64,000 bases of DNA from Bacteroides caecigallinarum. Lineage in GTDB: Bacteria > Bacteroidota > Bacteroidia > Bacteroidales > Bacteroidaceae. A model generated the notes under the pieces. It was not told the DNA's origin. It searched no databases and saw nothing but the letters and a program-made list of their open reading frames with translations. Numbering within the stretch: position 1 is the stretch's first letter; every line of letters begins with the position of its first letter. This document shows positions 1 to 8,093 of the stretch, piece after piece. The DNA lies in assembly GCF_016901995.1 (NCBI RefSeq), contig NZ_JACJLE010000019.1, forward strand, positions 1-64,000. Direction: 5' to 3'. A program made the translations under genes and the position numbers.

Positions 1-1539
1 GCTTCAGATTTAAAAGGATATTCTATGGTGCAGGATTCAATTATTACTCTTTCTCCTGATTCTGTAATTGATATTGATTTATTGTTGAATGATACAACCA
101 TCTTTAAGGAAGTAAAAGATAGTATAAACAATGATACATTGGCGATTGATTCAATAAAGGCTGATTCTTTGTTGAAGTCAAATGTTGACACGGTTCTGGT
201 TAATAAATCAGATACTATGGTTAAGAAAGTTGTTCCGCAAAAGCCTGTTGTGGTTATTCCAAAGTCGGTTATAGAACTCAATAAAATATATTCTGACTAC
301 AGAAAATATTCGGAATGGGCACAAGAAAGATGGGATGATATTTATCTCTCTTTGTCGGAGATAGATATGAAGTCTGATTATTATAAATTCGTAGTACCTC
401 TTACATATTATTCCAAGTCTTTTGATGAGGCTTCAAGCATTGATTCGTGGTTCCCACGAGATATACTTGTGAATGACTCTTTGCGTAAGGCGTCAATGTT
501 GGAAATCGGTATGCCTCATATGCAGATATCATCCGAGGTAGATAGGCGTATAAATAGACAGTTGCTAGATTTTTATGTGCAATATCCGCAACTGGTAAAA
601 AAGAACGAAACTAGCTTGAGAGGACTTGATTTTATGTCTTCCGAAGACATGACTTCAGCGCATCGTGAAGATAATATCATAAGTCTGATACAGAACAATG
701 CCGGTTTTGATCAAATGTCTGATTCTGAATTATTGGTGTTGAAGCCTAATTTCTGGTCATATGGAGGAAACGGATATCTTCAGTTCTCACAAAACTATAT
801 TTCTGAAAACTGGTATAAAGGTGGTGAAAGTACTAAATCACTTGTTTCCGGATTTACATGGCAGGTAAAATACGATGATAAGCAGAAAACACAGTTTGAA
901 ACAAAATTGGAATGGAAGCTCGGATTTATAACAGCGCCATCCGATACGGTACATACATATAAAGCCAACAACGACTTGTTGCGTCTTACATCTAAGTTAG
1001 GATATAAGGCGATACAGAATTGGTATTATACACTCTCTGGTGAATTCCAGACACAGTTCTTCTCAAACTACGCTACTAATTCGGACGATTTGGTATCTGC
1101 TTTACTTTCACCGGCTACTCTTAACGTCGGTCTCGGTATGGACTATAAGTTTGTAAAAGATGGAAAAGTAGATTTGTCTGTACTGCTTAACCCTATAAAC
1201 TACACTTTGTATAGTGTAAGGAGTGATAAGGTAGATCCTACGAAGTTTAATATCGAAGAAGGTCATAAGCGTGAAAATGTATTAGGTTCGCGTATTAATG
1301 CCACTTTGACATGGAAAATTATCCCGTCTTTATTGTGGGAATCAAAATTCTCTTATACAACCAATTACGAGAAGGTGTTCAGTGAATGGGAAAATACTTT
1401 CACATTTGTAGTAAATAAGTACTTATCTACAAAACTGTTTGTTCACGCAAGATATGACGATGGAGTAACCAAAGAGCCTGATCAAAGTTATTTCCAGCTG
1501 CAGGAACTGTTTAGTTTTGGTTTGAATTATACATGGTGA
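1..1539 (+). CDS. DUF3078-type outer-membrane protein (5' end probably outside window)
   Basis: The frame is open from base 1, so the ATG at 25 is probably internal and the gene is truncated at its 5' end. The N-terminal third is polar and rich in Asp, Ser and Lys. The C-terminal half (from about residue 245, FWSYGGNGYLQFSQNY) has alternating aromatic and polar strands such as WYKGGES, LEWKLGF and FSFGLNYTW, and ends in an aromatic residue, as beta-barrels do. This fits the DUF3078 family of Bacteroidota envelope proteins, whose function is unknown. It lies 22 bases before the TRIC-type gene and may be cotranscribed with it. The family call is from remembered sequence features. Confidence 0.7.
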   Translation, partial: ASDLKGYSMVQDSIITLSPDSVIDIDLLLNDTTIFKEVKDSINNDTLAIDSIKADSLLKSNVDTVLVNKSDTMVKKVVPQKPVVVIPKSVIELNKIYSDYRKYSEWAQERWDDIYLSLSEIDMKSDYYKFVVPLTYYSKSFDEASSIDSWFPRDILVNDSLRKASMLEIGMPHMQISSEVDRRINRQLLDFYVQYPQLVKKNETSLRGLDFMSSEDMTSAHREDNIISLIQNNAGFDQMSDSELLVLKPNFWSYGGNGYLQFSQNYISENWYKGGESTKSLVSGFTWQVKYDDKQKTQFETKLEWKLGFITAPSDTVHTYKANNDLLRLTSKLGYKAIQNWYYTLSGEFQTQFFSNYATNSDDLVSALLSPATLNVGLGMDYKFVKDGKVDLSVLLNPINYTLYSVRSDKVDPTKFNIEEGHKRENVLGSRINATLTWKIIPSLLWESKFSYTTNYEKVFSEWENTFTFVVNKYLSTKLFVHARYDDGVTKEPDQSYFQLQELFSFGLNYTW

Positions 1540-1561
1540 TTTTTATAATTTGTAATTATAT

Positions 1562-2194
1562 ATGTTTGAAATTCCATCTTTTGTTGAGATACTTGATTTT
1601 ATAGGAACTTTTGCTTTTGCAATAAGTGGCATCAGATTGGCTTCTGCAAAAAGTTTTGACTGGTTTGGCGCTTATGTGGTTGGTCTTGCAACGGCTATTG
1701 GCGGTGGTACCTTACGTGACTTGCTTCTTGATGTAACTCCTGCCTGGATGATAGATCCTATGTATCTTATCTGTACGGCTCTGGCAATGTTTTTTGTCAT
1801 ACTGTTTCGTCAATATCTTATACATCTTAATAATACATTTTTTATATTCGACAGTATAGGTTTGGCATTGTTTACAGTGGTAGGTGCTACAAAAAGTCTT
1901 GATTTAGGATATTCGTTTTGGGTAGCGATAATCATGGGAAGCATTACAGGTGCTGCCGGTGGAGTCATTCGTGATGTTTTCATCAATGAAATTCCGCTTA
2001 TATTCCGAAAGGAAATATATGCCATGGCATGCGTGGTAGGTGGAATCGTTTTATGGTTATGTTATATTGTAGGTTTTGAAAGCTATATTTCGCAAATAGC
2101 TTGCGGAGCTACAGTCTTTATTGTTCGTATAATAGCAGTCAAGTATAAAATCACATTACCTATTTTGAAAGGGGAACCTGTAGATGATAAATAA
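1562..2194 (+). CDS. TRIC-family / YicG-like (UPF0126) membrane channel protein
   Basis: This 210-residue protein is almost entirely hydrophobic, with about seven transmembrane segments. It carries the glycine-rich duplicated motif of the UPF0126 (TRIC cation channel) family: GLATAIGGGTLRDLLLD near residue 40 and GSITGAAGGVIRDVFIN near residue 125. The internal repeat of GGG-RD is diagnostic of prokaryotic TRIC homologues, which form trimeric monovalent-cation channels; E. coli YicG is a member. The physiological ion in this organism is unknown. The stop codon overlaps the start of the DUF1460 gene by 11 bases, so translation is probably coupled. Confidence 0.88.
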   Translation: MFEIPSFVEILDFIGTFAFAISGIRLASAKSFDWFGAYVVGLATAIGGGTLRDLLLDVTPAWMIDPMYLICTALAMFFVILFRQYLIHLNNTFFIFDSIGLALFTVVGATKSLDLGYSFWVAIIMGSITGAAGGVIRDVFINEIPLIFRKEIYAMACVVGGIVLWLCYIVGFESYISQIACGATVFIVRIIAVKYKITLPILKGEPVDDK

Positions 2195-3023
2195 GCAGTT
2201 TTTTATTTTCATTGTAATATCATTGCTAGCCAATCCGGCTTTCTCTATAAATCACGATTCATTGTTTGTTGACAGTATAATAGAGAACAGTGCAAAGGCT
2301 GATTTCAAGTCGGATGCAGATAGAATAATGTTCTTTGCAAAGAGTATGATTGGGATACCTTATTGTGGAGGAACATTGGATGTTAATGAAAACGAAAGTC
2401 TGGTGGTGCGTACGGATTCGGTAGATTGCACCACATATGTAGAAACCATATTGGCTATGTATTTGGCTTCAAAGGCAGAGGATGATGAGTATAGTGATTT
2501 TAAAGAAGCGCTCACTCGAATCAGATATCGTGACGGAGTGATAAAAGGGTATTCTTCCAGACTGCATTATTTTTCGGACTGGGTGGCTGATAATGAAAAG
2601 AAGGGAATTTTGTATGAGGTTACATCGCGTAGTAATCACTCGCAAAGGCATTTTTCTATAAATTATATGACAAAGCATTCCGGATTGTACCGTCGCTTGA
2701 AAGAAGATTCTTTATCAGTAAATGAAATGCTTTGTGTAGAGGAAAAATGGAAAAATTATGATATGTCTTACATTCCAAAGGAATTACTGAAGGAACATCA
2801 TAATAATATAGATATCTGTAATGGTGATATACTAGCTCTGACTACAAACATAGACGGGCTTGACGTATTGCATTTGGGATTTGCAGTTTGGGTTGACGGT
2901 AATATTCATCTTCTTCATGCCTCGTCTTTATATGGTAGAGTAGTTCTTGACCCTATGTCGCTTTATGAGTATCTGAAAGATAGAAAAAAACATACGGGAA
3001 TAAGGGTGATAAGAGTAAAATAA
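2184..3023 (+). CDS. DUF1460 N-acetylmuramoyl-L-alanine amidase-like protein
   Basis: A 279-residue secreted protein with an N-terminal signal peptide (MINKQFFIFIVISLLANPAFS). It has the NlpC/P60-like DUF1460 signature: a catalytic-type cysteine in VDCTTYVETILAM (about residue 83) and a later histidine in LDVLHLGFAVW (about residue 234). Family members are predicted cysteine hydrolases acting on cell-wall peptides. It overlaps the preceding TRIC-type gene by 11 bases and is followed directly by a strong hairpin terminator, so it ends the operon. The family is confident; the substrate is inferred. Confidence 0.85.
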   Translation: MINKQFFIFIVISLLANPAFSINHDSLFVDSIIENSAKADFKSDADRIMFFAKSMIGIPYCGGTLDVNENESLVVRTDSVDCTTYVETILAMYLASKAEDDEYSDFKEALTRIRYRDGVIKGYSSRLHYFSDWVADNEKKGILYEVTSRSNHSQRHFSINYMTKHSGLYRRLKEDSLSVNEMLCVEEKWKNYDMSYIPKELLKEHHNNIDICNGDILALTTNIDGLDVLHLGFAVWVDGNIHLLHASSLYGRVVLDPMSLYEYLKDRKKHTGIRVIRVK

Positions 3024-3058
3024 AAAAGATGTTCAGGAATAACCTGAACATCTTTTTT
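3022..3058. terminator. Bidirectional rho-independent terminator
   Basis: Perfect 16-base arms (aaaaaagatgttcagg at 3022-3037 and its complement at 3043-3058) flank a 5-base loop. The stem has an A-run on one side and a T-run on the other, so it can stop transcription from both convergent genes, DUF1460 (plus) and the OmpA lipoprotein (minus). Confidence 0.93.
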
Positions 3059-3059
3059 A

Positions 3060-3776
3060 TTATTGTAGTGTACCGTTTTCGGCTTGTTTGATCATTTCTT
3101 CACTGGCATACATGTAAATTTCAACACGTCTGTTTTCTTGACGTCCGGCTTCTGTATTATTGCTGGCAACAGGATTTTCTTCACCAAGTCCTTCTACTGC
3201 TTTTATTTGGTTTCCTGATACGCCACAAGCCAGAAGATAACCCGAAACGCTTGCCGCACGTTGCTTTGATAGTTCAATGTTTTTCTGTACGCTCTCTGCA
3301 GCTGTTGAGTTTTTCCATCCTGTGTTGTCCGTGTACCCATAGATTACCACGTCCATGTTAGGGTTCTGTTTGAGTACATTGTTTGCAAAATCAGTTAAGG
3401 AACTTTTTGCTGATGCACTTAAAGTTGAGCTGCTGGTACTGAATAATATTCCGGAAGCAAAAGTTACTTTTACTGCTTGCAGACCATTGTTGTCTGTCAC
3501 CTGTTCCACTTGTGCATTTTCTATTTTGGCAGCTTCTTCAGCCGCCTTGTCCATCTTCTTTCCAATAAGTACTCCGGCTCCTGTACCAACGGCAGCACCT
3601 ACAGCAGCGCCGATTGCTGCACCTTTTCCATTTCCTGCCAATCCGCCGATTAAGGCTCCTAAAGCGGCTCCACTGCCACCGCCAATCATACCACCTTTAG
3701 CAGTATTGCTCATACCGCAGCTGCCCATCAAAATTCCGGCAGATAGAATTAAAGCTACATGTTTGTAATTTGTCAT
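3060..3776 (-). CDS. Glycine-zipper OmpA-family lipoprotein
   Basis: A 238-residue outer-membrane lipoprotein. The signal peptide ends in a lipobox (LMGSC, Cys20). A glycine-zipper segment follows at about residues 28-75, with repeated GxxxG/AxxxG such as GGGSGAALGALIGGLAG. The C-terminal OmpA/MotB peptidoglycan-binding domain (about 105-225) has the motif YGYTDNTG and the helix NIELSKQRAASVSGYL, ending in NRRVEIYM. Such proteins tether the outer membrane to peptidoglycan. It lies 93 bases after glyA, separated from it by a hairpin, and converges on the DUF1460 gene. Confidence 0.93.
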   Translation of the reverse strand: MTNYKHVALILSAGILMGSCGMSNTAKGGMIGGGSGAALGALIGGLAGNGKGAAIGAAVGAAVGTGAGVLIGKKMDKAAEEAAKIENAQVEQVTDNNGLQAVKVTFASGILFSTSSSTLSASAKSSLTDFANNVLKQNPNMDVVIYGYTDNTGWKNSTAAESVQKNIELSKQRAASVSGYLLACGVSGNQIKAVEGLGEENPVASNNTEAGRQENRRVEIYMYASEEMIKQAENGTLQ

Positions 3777-3816
3777 TGTAATTTAAATTGATTGTTTAGT
3801 TATATCCATATATACA

Positions 3817-3849
3817 AATGTCCGATATAATTTGTTTACATCGGACATT
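3817..3849. terminator. Hairpin between glyA and the OmpA lipoprotein gene
   Basis: Arms aatgtccgat (3817-3826) and atcggacatt (3840-3849) form a 10-bp stem with a 13-base loop. The T-rich tail (gattttttt) is on the plus side, whereas glyA is read on the minus strand, where the tail is weaker (TTTGTATAT). It probably terminates or attenuates the pyrB-glyA operon. Confidence 0.6.
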
Positions 3850-3869
3850 GATTTTTTTATTGATTTCTT

Positions 3870-5150
3870 TTAATAAGCGAAAATAGGGTAGTTTTTCATC
3901 TTTTCGTTTACTCTTGCTCTTACAGATGCTATCACTTCTTCGTTGTCAACATTTGAAAGAACTGTTTCTATCATTTCGGCTATTTCGTACATCAAATCTT
4001 CCTTTGCACCGCGTGTAGTGATTGCTGGTGTACCAAGACGGATTCCTGAAGTCTGGAAAGCAGAACGTGTATCAAATGGGACCATATTCTTGTTAACTGT
4101 GATATCAGCCGATACCAAAGCCTTTTCAGCTACTTTACCTGTAAGGTCTGGGTATTTTGTTCTCAGATCGACAAGCATTGAGTGGTTGTCAGTACCACCT
4201 GATACGATAGTGAATCCTCTGTCCATAAGAGCTTGTGCCAATGCAGCAGCATTCTTCTTAACCTGCATTTGATATTCCTTATACTCAGGCTGCAGACATT
4301 CGCCGAATGCAACAGCTTTTGCTGCTATTACATGTTCCAGCGGACCACCCTGAATACCTGGGAATACAGCTGAATCCAATAATTGTGACATCATCTTGAT
4401 TTCACCCTTTGGAGTTTTCTTTCCCCATGGGTTAGGGAAGTCCTTACCCATCATGATGACACCACCACGAGGGCCACGCAATGTCTTGTGAGTAGTAGAA
4501 GTCACGATATGAGCATATTTCACTGGGTTATCAAGCAAGCCGGCAGCAATAAGTCCTGCAGGATGAGCCATGTCAATCATAAGCAATGCGCCTACTTTGT
4601 CGGCAATGTCTCTCATTCTCTTATAGTCCCATTCTCTTGAATATGCAGAGCCTCCACCTACGATGAGTTTCGGTCTTTCTCTTAGAGCGATTTCTTCCAT
4701 CTGGTCGTAATCAACTCTTCCAGTTTCCTTATTCAGGTTATATTCGCATGGAGTATAAAGTATTCCTGATGTATTTACAGCTGAACCATGTGACAGATGT
4801 CCTCCGTGCGCCAGGTTAAGTCCCATAAACTTGTCTCCAGGGTTCAATACTGCCAGGAATACTGCAGCATTAGCCTGTGCTCCTGAGTGTGGCTGTACGT
4901 TAGCCCATTCAGCTCCGAAAATCTGTTTTAGTCTGTCGATAGCTATCTGTTCACTTTGGTCAACTACTTCACAACCTCCGTAATATCTTTTTCCTGGATA
5001 TCCTTCAGCATATTTGTTAGTAAGGCATGATCCCATAGCTTCCATTACCTGGTCGCTGACGAAATTTTCCGATGCAATCAGTTCTATACCTTTAAGCTGA
5101 CGCTGGTGTTCTTTTTCTATAATTCCGAAAATTAAATCATCTCTTTTCAT
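3870..5150 (-). CDS. glyA: Serine hydroxymethyltransferase
   Basis: A 426-residue PLP enzyme of normal length. It interconverts serine and glycine with tetrahydrofolate and feeds one-carbon units to purine, thymidylate and methionine synthesis. The PLP lysine lies in [13 protein letters not shown] (Lys222). The glycine-rich [11 protein letters not shown] (89-99) and the substrate motif ELIASENF (23-30) are intact. It is the last gene of a minus-strand run beginning at pyrB, 42 bases after the beta-barrel gene. A hairpin at 3817-3849 lies beyond its stop. Confidence 0.98.
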   Translation of the reverse strand: MKRDDLIFGIIEKEHQRQLKGIELIASENFVSDQVMEAMGSCLTNKYAEGYPGKRYYGGCEVVDQSEQIAIDRLKQIFGAEWANVQPHSGAQANAAVFLAVLNPGDKFMGLNLAHGGHLSHGSAVNTSGILYTPCEYNLNKETGRVDYDQMEEIALRERPKLIVGGGSAYSREWDYKRMRDIADKVGALLMIDMAHPAGLIAAGLLDNPVKYAHIVTSTTHKTLRGPRGGVIMMGKDFPNPWGKKTPKGEIKMMSQLLDSAVFPGIQGGPLEHVIAAKAVAFGECLQPEYKEYQMQVKKNAAALAQALMDRGFTIVSGGTDNHSMLVDLRTKYPDLTGKVAEKALVSADITVNKNMVPFDTRSAFQTSGIRLGTPAITTRGAKEDLMYEIAEMIETVLSNVDNEEVIASVRARVNEKMKNYPIFAY

Positions 5151-5192
5151 AGTTGTGAATAATTTATTTGTTTGTAAATGGTTTTTCCCGTA

Positions 5193-5921
5193 TTAAAATA
5201 TTGCACCTACAGAGAAACTCAGAATGTTTTTACGTCTTTTAAGCGTAATTTCCTTTTCGTTATATGGTTCCGGAGTAGATGCGTGATCATATGAAACAGA
5301 CTTGGTGATATTGTTGCATCCTATTTCATATCTGAAGTCAAAGAATATATTTGATATATTGACTCCTATGCCAAGTACTGCGCTGTAGTTTATAGGTTTT
5401 ATATGTTCAACGATATTTTTCTGGTAGAAACCAGAGTACTCGCTGTAACTTTGTTTTTTTATTGTCCATGCTATTTTAGGCCCAAGAAAGAACGACATTC
5501 CGTATGGATATGAATCAATAAATTTATATCCGTACAGAATTGGAACCTCCAATGACGATATTTTTGTTTTAATCAGGGCATTGTCTTCAAGTATGGTTGC
5601 ATTTTCGCGCAGATTGCTCATGCTTATACTTCCATGTGAAACGGCATACGAAATTTCCGGTTGTATGAAGTGCTTTTTTATCAGATTTATTCGTGTGAAA
5701 AGAGTGGCAATATATCCCACCTTGTAGTTGTTCTGTATGTCTGTAATGTCTTGGTCTCCATATGATATTTCGTCTGTAAATGTCATAGTAGAGTTAAATC
5801 CCCCTTTAATACCTATACTTACTCTCTGCTTTTTCTCATGTCGCATGATATCTTGTGCATACAGCTGTGAACTGCATGCAATCATTACAACAGAAAATAT
5901 ATATATAAGTATATGTCTCAT
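5193..5921 (-). CDS. PorT-like outer-membrane beta-barrel protein
   Basis: A 242-residue protein with a signal peptide (MRHILIYIFSVVMIACSSQLYAQ) followed by the usual opening strand of Bacteroidota beta-barrels, VSIGIKGGFNSTMTF. Repeated amphipathic strands include YGMSFFLGPKIAW and SAVLGIGVNISNIFFDFRYEIG, and the protein ends ILSFSVGAIF. It is probably a small outer-membrane barrel of the PorT/OMP_b-brl type, with no predicted substrate. It sits 7 bases after the flavin reductase gene inside the pyrimidine/glyA operon, with no obvious metabolic link to it. Confidence 0.72.
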   Translation of the reverse strand: MRHILIYIFSVVMIACSSQLYAQDIMRHEKKQRVSIGIKGGFNSTMTFTDEISYGDQDITDIQNNYKVGYIATLFTRINLIKKHFIQPEISYAVSHGSISMSNLRENATILEDNALIKTKISSLEVPILYGYKFIDSYPYGMSFFLGPKIAWTIKKQSYSEYSGFYQKNIVEHIKPINYSAVLGIGVNISNIFFDFRYEIGCNNITKSVSYDHASTPEPYNEKEITLKRRKNILSFSVGAIF

Positions 5922-5928
5922 TGTCGGC

Positions 5929-6495
5929 TTATTTCTTCTTTTCGACCGACCATCCGAATTTACCTATTTTTTCTCCCAATGAGTAATATCCGCCATGCAC
6001 ATACACCAATAAGTTGGATTGTGCAAGTTCGAATTTTCCTGTTTCCGAATTTAGGTATTTCTCGTCGGCTTTAACGTTTACCACATCGGCTATGAACATA
6101 TCGTGCGATCCCAGTGATATCACTTCTTTTACCCTGCATTCTATACAGAGTGGTGATTCTTCTATAATGGGAGCATTGACCACAGATGCTTTTCCCGGTG
6201 TTAGTTTCATTTCGCTGAACTTGTTGAAGTTCTTGCCCGATCTCACTCCGCACCAGTCTGTGGCATATGCCATATCTTTAGTGGTAAGGTTTATCACAAA
6301 TTCCATATTCTTTTTCAGAATAGGATAGGAGTGCCTTTCCGGTCTTACCGATATGTAACACATAGGTGGGTTGGTACATATAGTACCTACCCACGCTACA
6401 GTAATTATATTATATTCTTCTTCACAACTGCCGCAACTCACCATTACGGCAGGAAGCGGATAAACCATTGTTCCGGGTTTCCAGTCCTGCTTCAT
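5929..6495 (-). CDS. Flavin reductase-family FMN-binding protein
   Basis: A 188-residue split-barrel flavoprotein. The N-terminus PLPAVMVSCG, with NIITVAWVGTICTNPPM following, is typical of flavin reductase-like proteins in which the FMN phosphate binds near the N-T-(A/V) turn. Later motifs include FVINLTTKDMA and SHDMFIADVVNV. Family members reduce flavins or act as small FMN carriers; the real substrate is unknown. The gene starts 2 bases after the pyrI stop, which implies translational coupling within the pyrB-pyrI operon. Confidence 0.87.
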   Translation of the reverse strand: MKQDWKPGTMVYPLPAVMVSCGSCEEEYNIITVAWVGTICTNPPMCYISVRPERHSYPILKKNMEFVINLTTKDMAYATDWCGVRSGKNFNKFSEMKLTPGKASVVNAPIIEESPLCIECRVKEVISLGSHDMFIADVVNVKADEKYLNSETGKFELAQSNLLVYVHGGYYSLGEKIGKFGWSVEKKK

Positions 6496-6497
6496 TA

Positions 6498-6962
6498 TCA
6501 GATAAGTTTAATATTGTCCTTCTGCTGTTCTTTTTCGCAGTAATGACATTTCAACAGTCCTTTTTCCTTGTCAGTCACGTGGAACCAAGTCTGCATAGGT
6601 TCGTTGTTTGTGATACATTTAGGATTGTTGCATTTCACTATACCTTTCAGTTCGTCAGGCATGATTGCTTCTTTCTTTTCCACAACCGCATAATTTCTGA
6701 TTACATTCAGTTTGATGTTTGATGCAACTACAGAAATACGGTTGATTTCTTCGTCTGTGAAAAATTTGTCAGCTATTTTTATAATACCCTTTTTGCCTAG
6801 TTTCTTGCTTTCAAGGTTATATCCTATAGTGATATTGCTGTCCATGTCCTTGAGGTTCAGCAGTGAAACTACAGTGAAAAGTTTGTCTGACGGTATATGG
6901 TCTATTACAGTGCCGTTTTCAAGAGCGGCTACCTGCAGTTCTTTTTTTTCGTTCATGGTCAA
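6498..6962 (-). CDS. pyrI: Aspartate carbamoyltransferase regulatory subunit
   Basis: A 154-residue protein, the same length as enteric PyrI. The N-terminal allosteric domain ([15 protein letters not shown]) binds nucleotide effectors. The C-terminal zinc domain carries four cysteines at positions 111, 116, 139 and 142 (CNNPKC and CHYC), spaced as in E. coli PyrI. It pairs with the PyrB catalytic subunit encoded 20 bases upstream, giving a dodecameric, feedback-regulated ATCase. Confidence 0.97.
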   Translation of the reverse strand: MTMNEKKELQVAALENGTVIDHIPSDKLFTVVSLLNLKDMDSNITIGYNLESKKLGKKGIIKIADKFFTDEEINRISVVASNIKLNVIRNYAVVEKKEAIMPDELKGIVKCNNPKCITNNEPMQTWFHVTDKEKGLLKCHYCEKEQQKDNIKLI

Positions 6963-6982
6963 AATGTATTTATATCCTGTTA

Positions 6983-7924
6983 TTATTTTTCTGTATCGGC
7001 TTTTACTTCGTCAAGAGTAATACCCAATACGTCACAAAGAATAGCCTGACGGGCATACAGTCCGTTTTGAGCCTGCTGGAAGTAGTATGCTTTTGGATTG
7101 TCATCTACATCGTAAGCAATTTCGTTGACTCTAGGCAGTGGATGCAGGATACGCAGGTTAGGGCGTGTTTTCTCCAGCATTTTGTTGTTCAGAATATATA
7201 CATCTTTTACTCTCTCATATTCCATCAAGTCGGTGAAGCGTTCTCTCTGTACACGTGTCATGTAAAGAATATCTGCATCAGCAATTATATCTTCGTTGAA
7301 TTCAGTGTGTTCCACATATTTAATATTATGTTCCTTGCAGTAGATTTTGTATTCTTCCGGCATTTTGAGTTCGTCCGGTGCAATGAAGTGGAATGTAGGA
7401 TTGAAATGGCGCATAGCCATCAATAGAGAGTGTACTGTACGTCCGTATTTCAGGTCGCCCACCATGTAGATGTTCAGGTTTTCCAGAGTTCCCTGTGTTT
7501 TGTATATGGAATACAAGTCCAGCATAGTTTGTGAAGGGTGTTGGTTTGCACCGTCGCCGGCATTTACGATAGGCACCTTTGTCACTTCACTGGCATATCT
7601 TGCGGCTCCTTCCAGATAGTGTCTCATTACGATAATGTCAGCATAGTTGCTCACCATCATAATGGTATCCTTCAGAGTTTCGCCTTTTGATGAGCTTGTT
7701 ACCTTAGGGTCTGTAAAACCTATTACTTTTGCACCCAGACGGTTAGCAGCTGTTTCAAAACTAAGGCGAGTACGAGTTGATGGCTCAAAAAACAATGTTG
7801 CCACAATTCTTCCTGCCAGAAGGCTACGGTTCGGCTTCTTCTCAAATTCTCTTGCCATTTCCAACAGATAAAGTATTTTCTCCTTGGAATGTCCGGCAAT
7901 AGTAACTAAACTTCTATTTTCCAT
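6983..7924 (-). CDS. pyrB: Aspartate carbamoyltransferase catalytic subunit
   Basis: Catalyses carbamoyl phosphate plus aspartate to carbamoyl aspartate, the committed step of pyrimidine synthesis. The carbamoyl phosphate loop [15 protein letters not shown] and the aspartate-domain motif HPLPRVNEI are intact. I place the start at the ATG at 7924 ([11 protein letters not shown], 313 residues). The longer open frame to 7996 would run through the predicted -7 box at 7962-7969. It is the first gene of the operon pyrB-pyrI-flavin reductase-barrel-glyA. Confidence 0.97.
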   Translation of the reverse strand: MENRSLVTIAGHSKEKILYLLEMAREFEKKPNRSLLAGRIVATLFFEPSTRTRLSFETAANRLGAKVIGFTDPKVTSSSKGETLKDTIMMVSNYADIIVMRHYLEGAARYASEVTKVPIVNAGDGANQHPSQTMLDLYSIYKTQGTLENLNIYMVGDLKYGRTVHSLLMAMRHFNPTFHFIAPDELKMPEEYKIYCKEHNIKYVEHTEFNEDIIADADILYMTRVQRERFTDLMEYERVKDVYILNNKMLEKTRPNLRILHPLPRVNEIAYDVDDNPKAYYFQQAQNGLYARQAILCDVLGITLDEVKADTEK

Positions 7925-7961
7925 ATTAGCAGTTTTATGTTTATTTTTTAATACCGAAGCC

Positions 7962-7969
7962 CAAAGGTA
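7962..7969 (-). promoter_or_regulatory. Predicted -7 element of the pyrB operon
   Basis: TACCTTTG on the minus strand matches the Bacteroidota -7 consensus TAnnTTTG. It lies 38 bases before the chosen pyrB ATG. A clean -33 TTTG at 19-base spacing is not evident. Confidence 0.55.
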
Positions 7970-8029
7970 CATAAAATATTTCAAAGTTCCGCCCAATAAT
8001 GGATATTTATGAGAAGTTTCTGGAAATAG

Positions 8030-8060
8030 ATTGCTATTACAAAGATTTTCCGTAATTTTG
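8030..8060 (+). promoter_or_regulatory. Promoter of the GH78 rhamnosidase gene
   Basis: ATTG (8030-8033), 19 bases, then TAATTTTG (8053-8060): a complete Bacteroidota -33/-7 promoter. Its position inside the longest open frame shows that the real start is the ATG at 8094, which also begins a proper lipoprotein signal peptide. Confidence 0.75.
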
Positions 8061-8093
8061 CTTTATAACTTTAAGATCTATACATTCCTTTTT

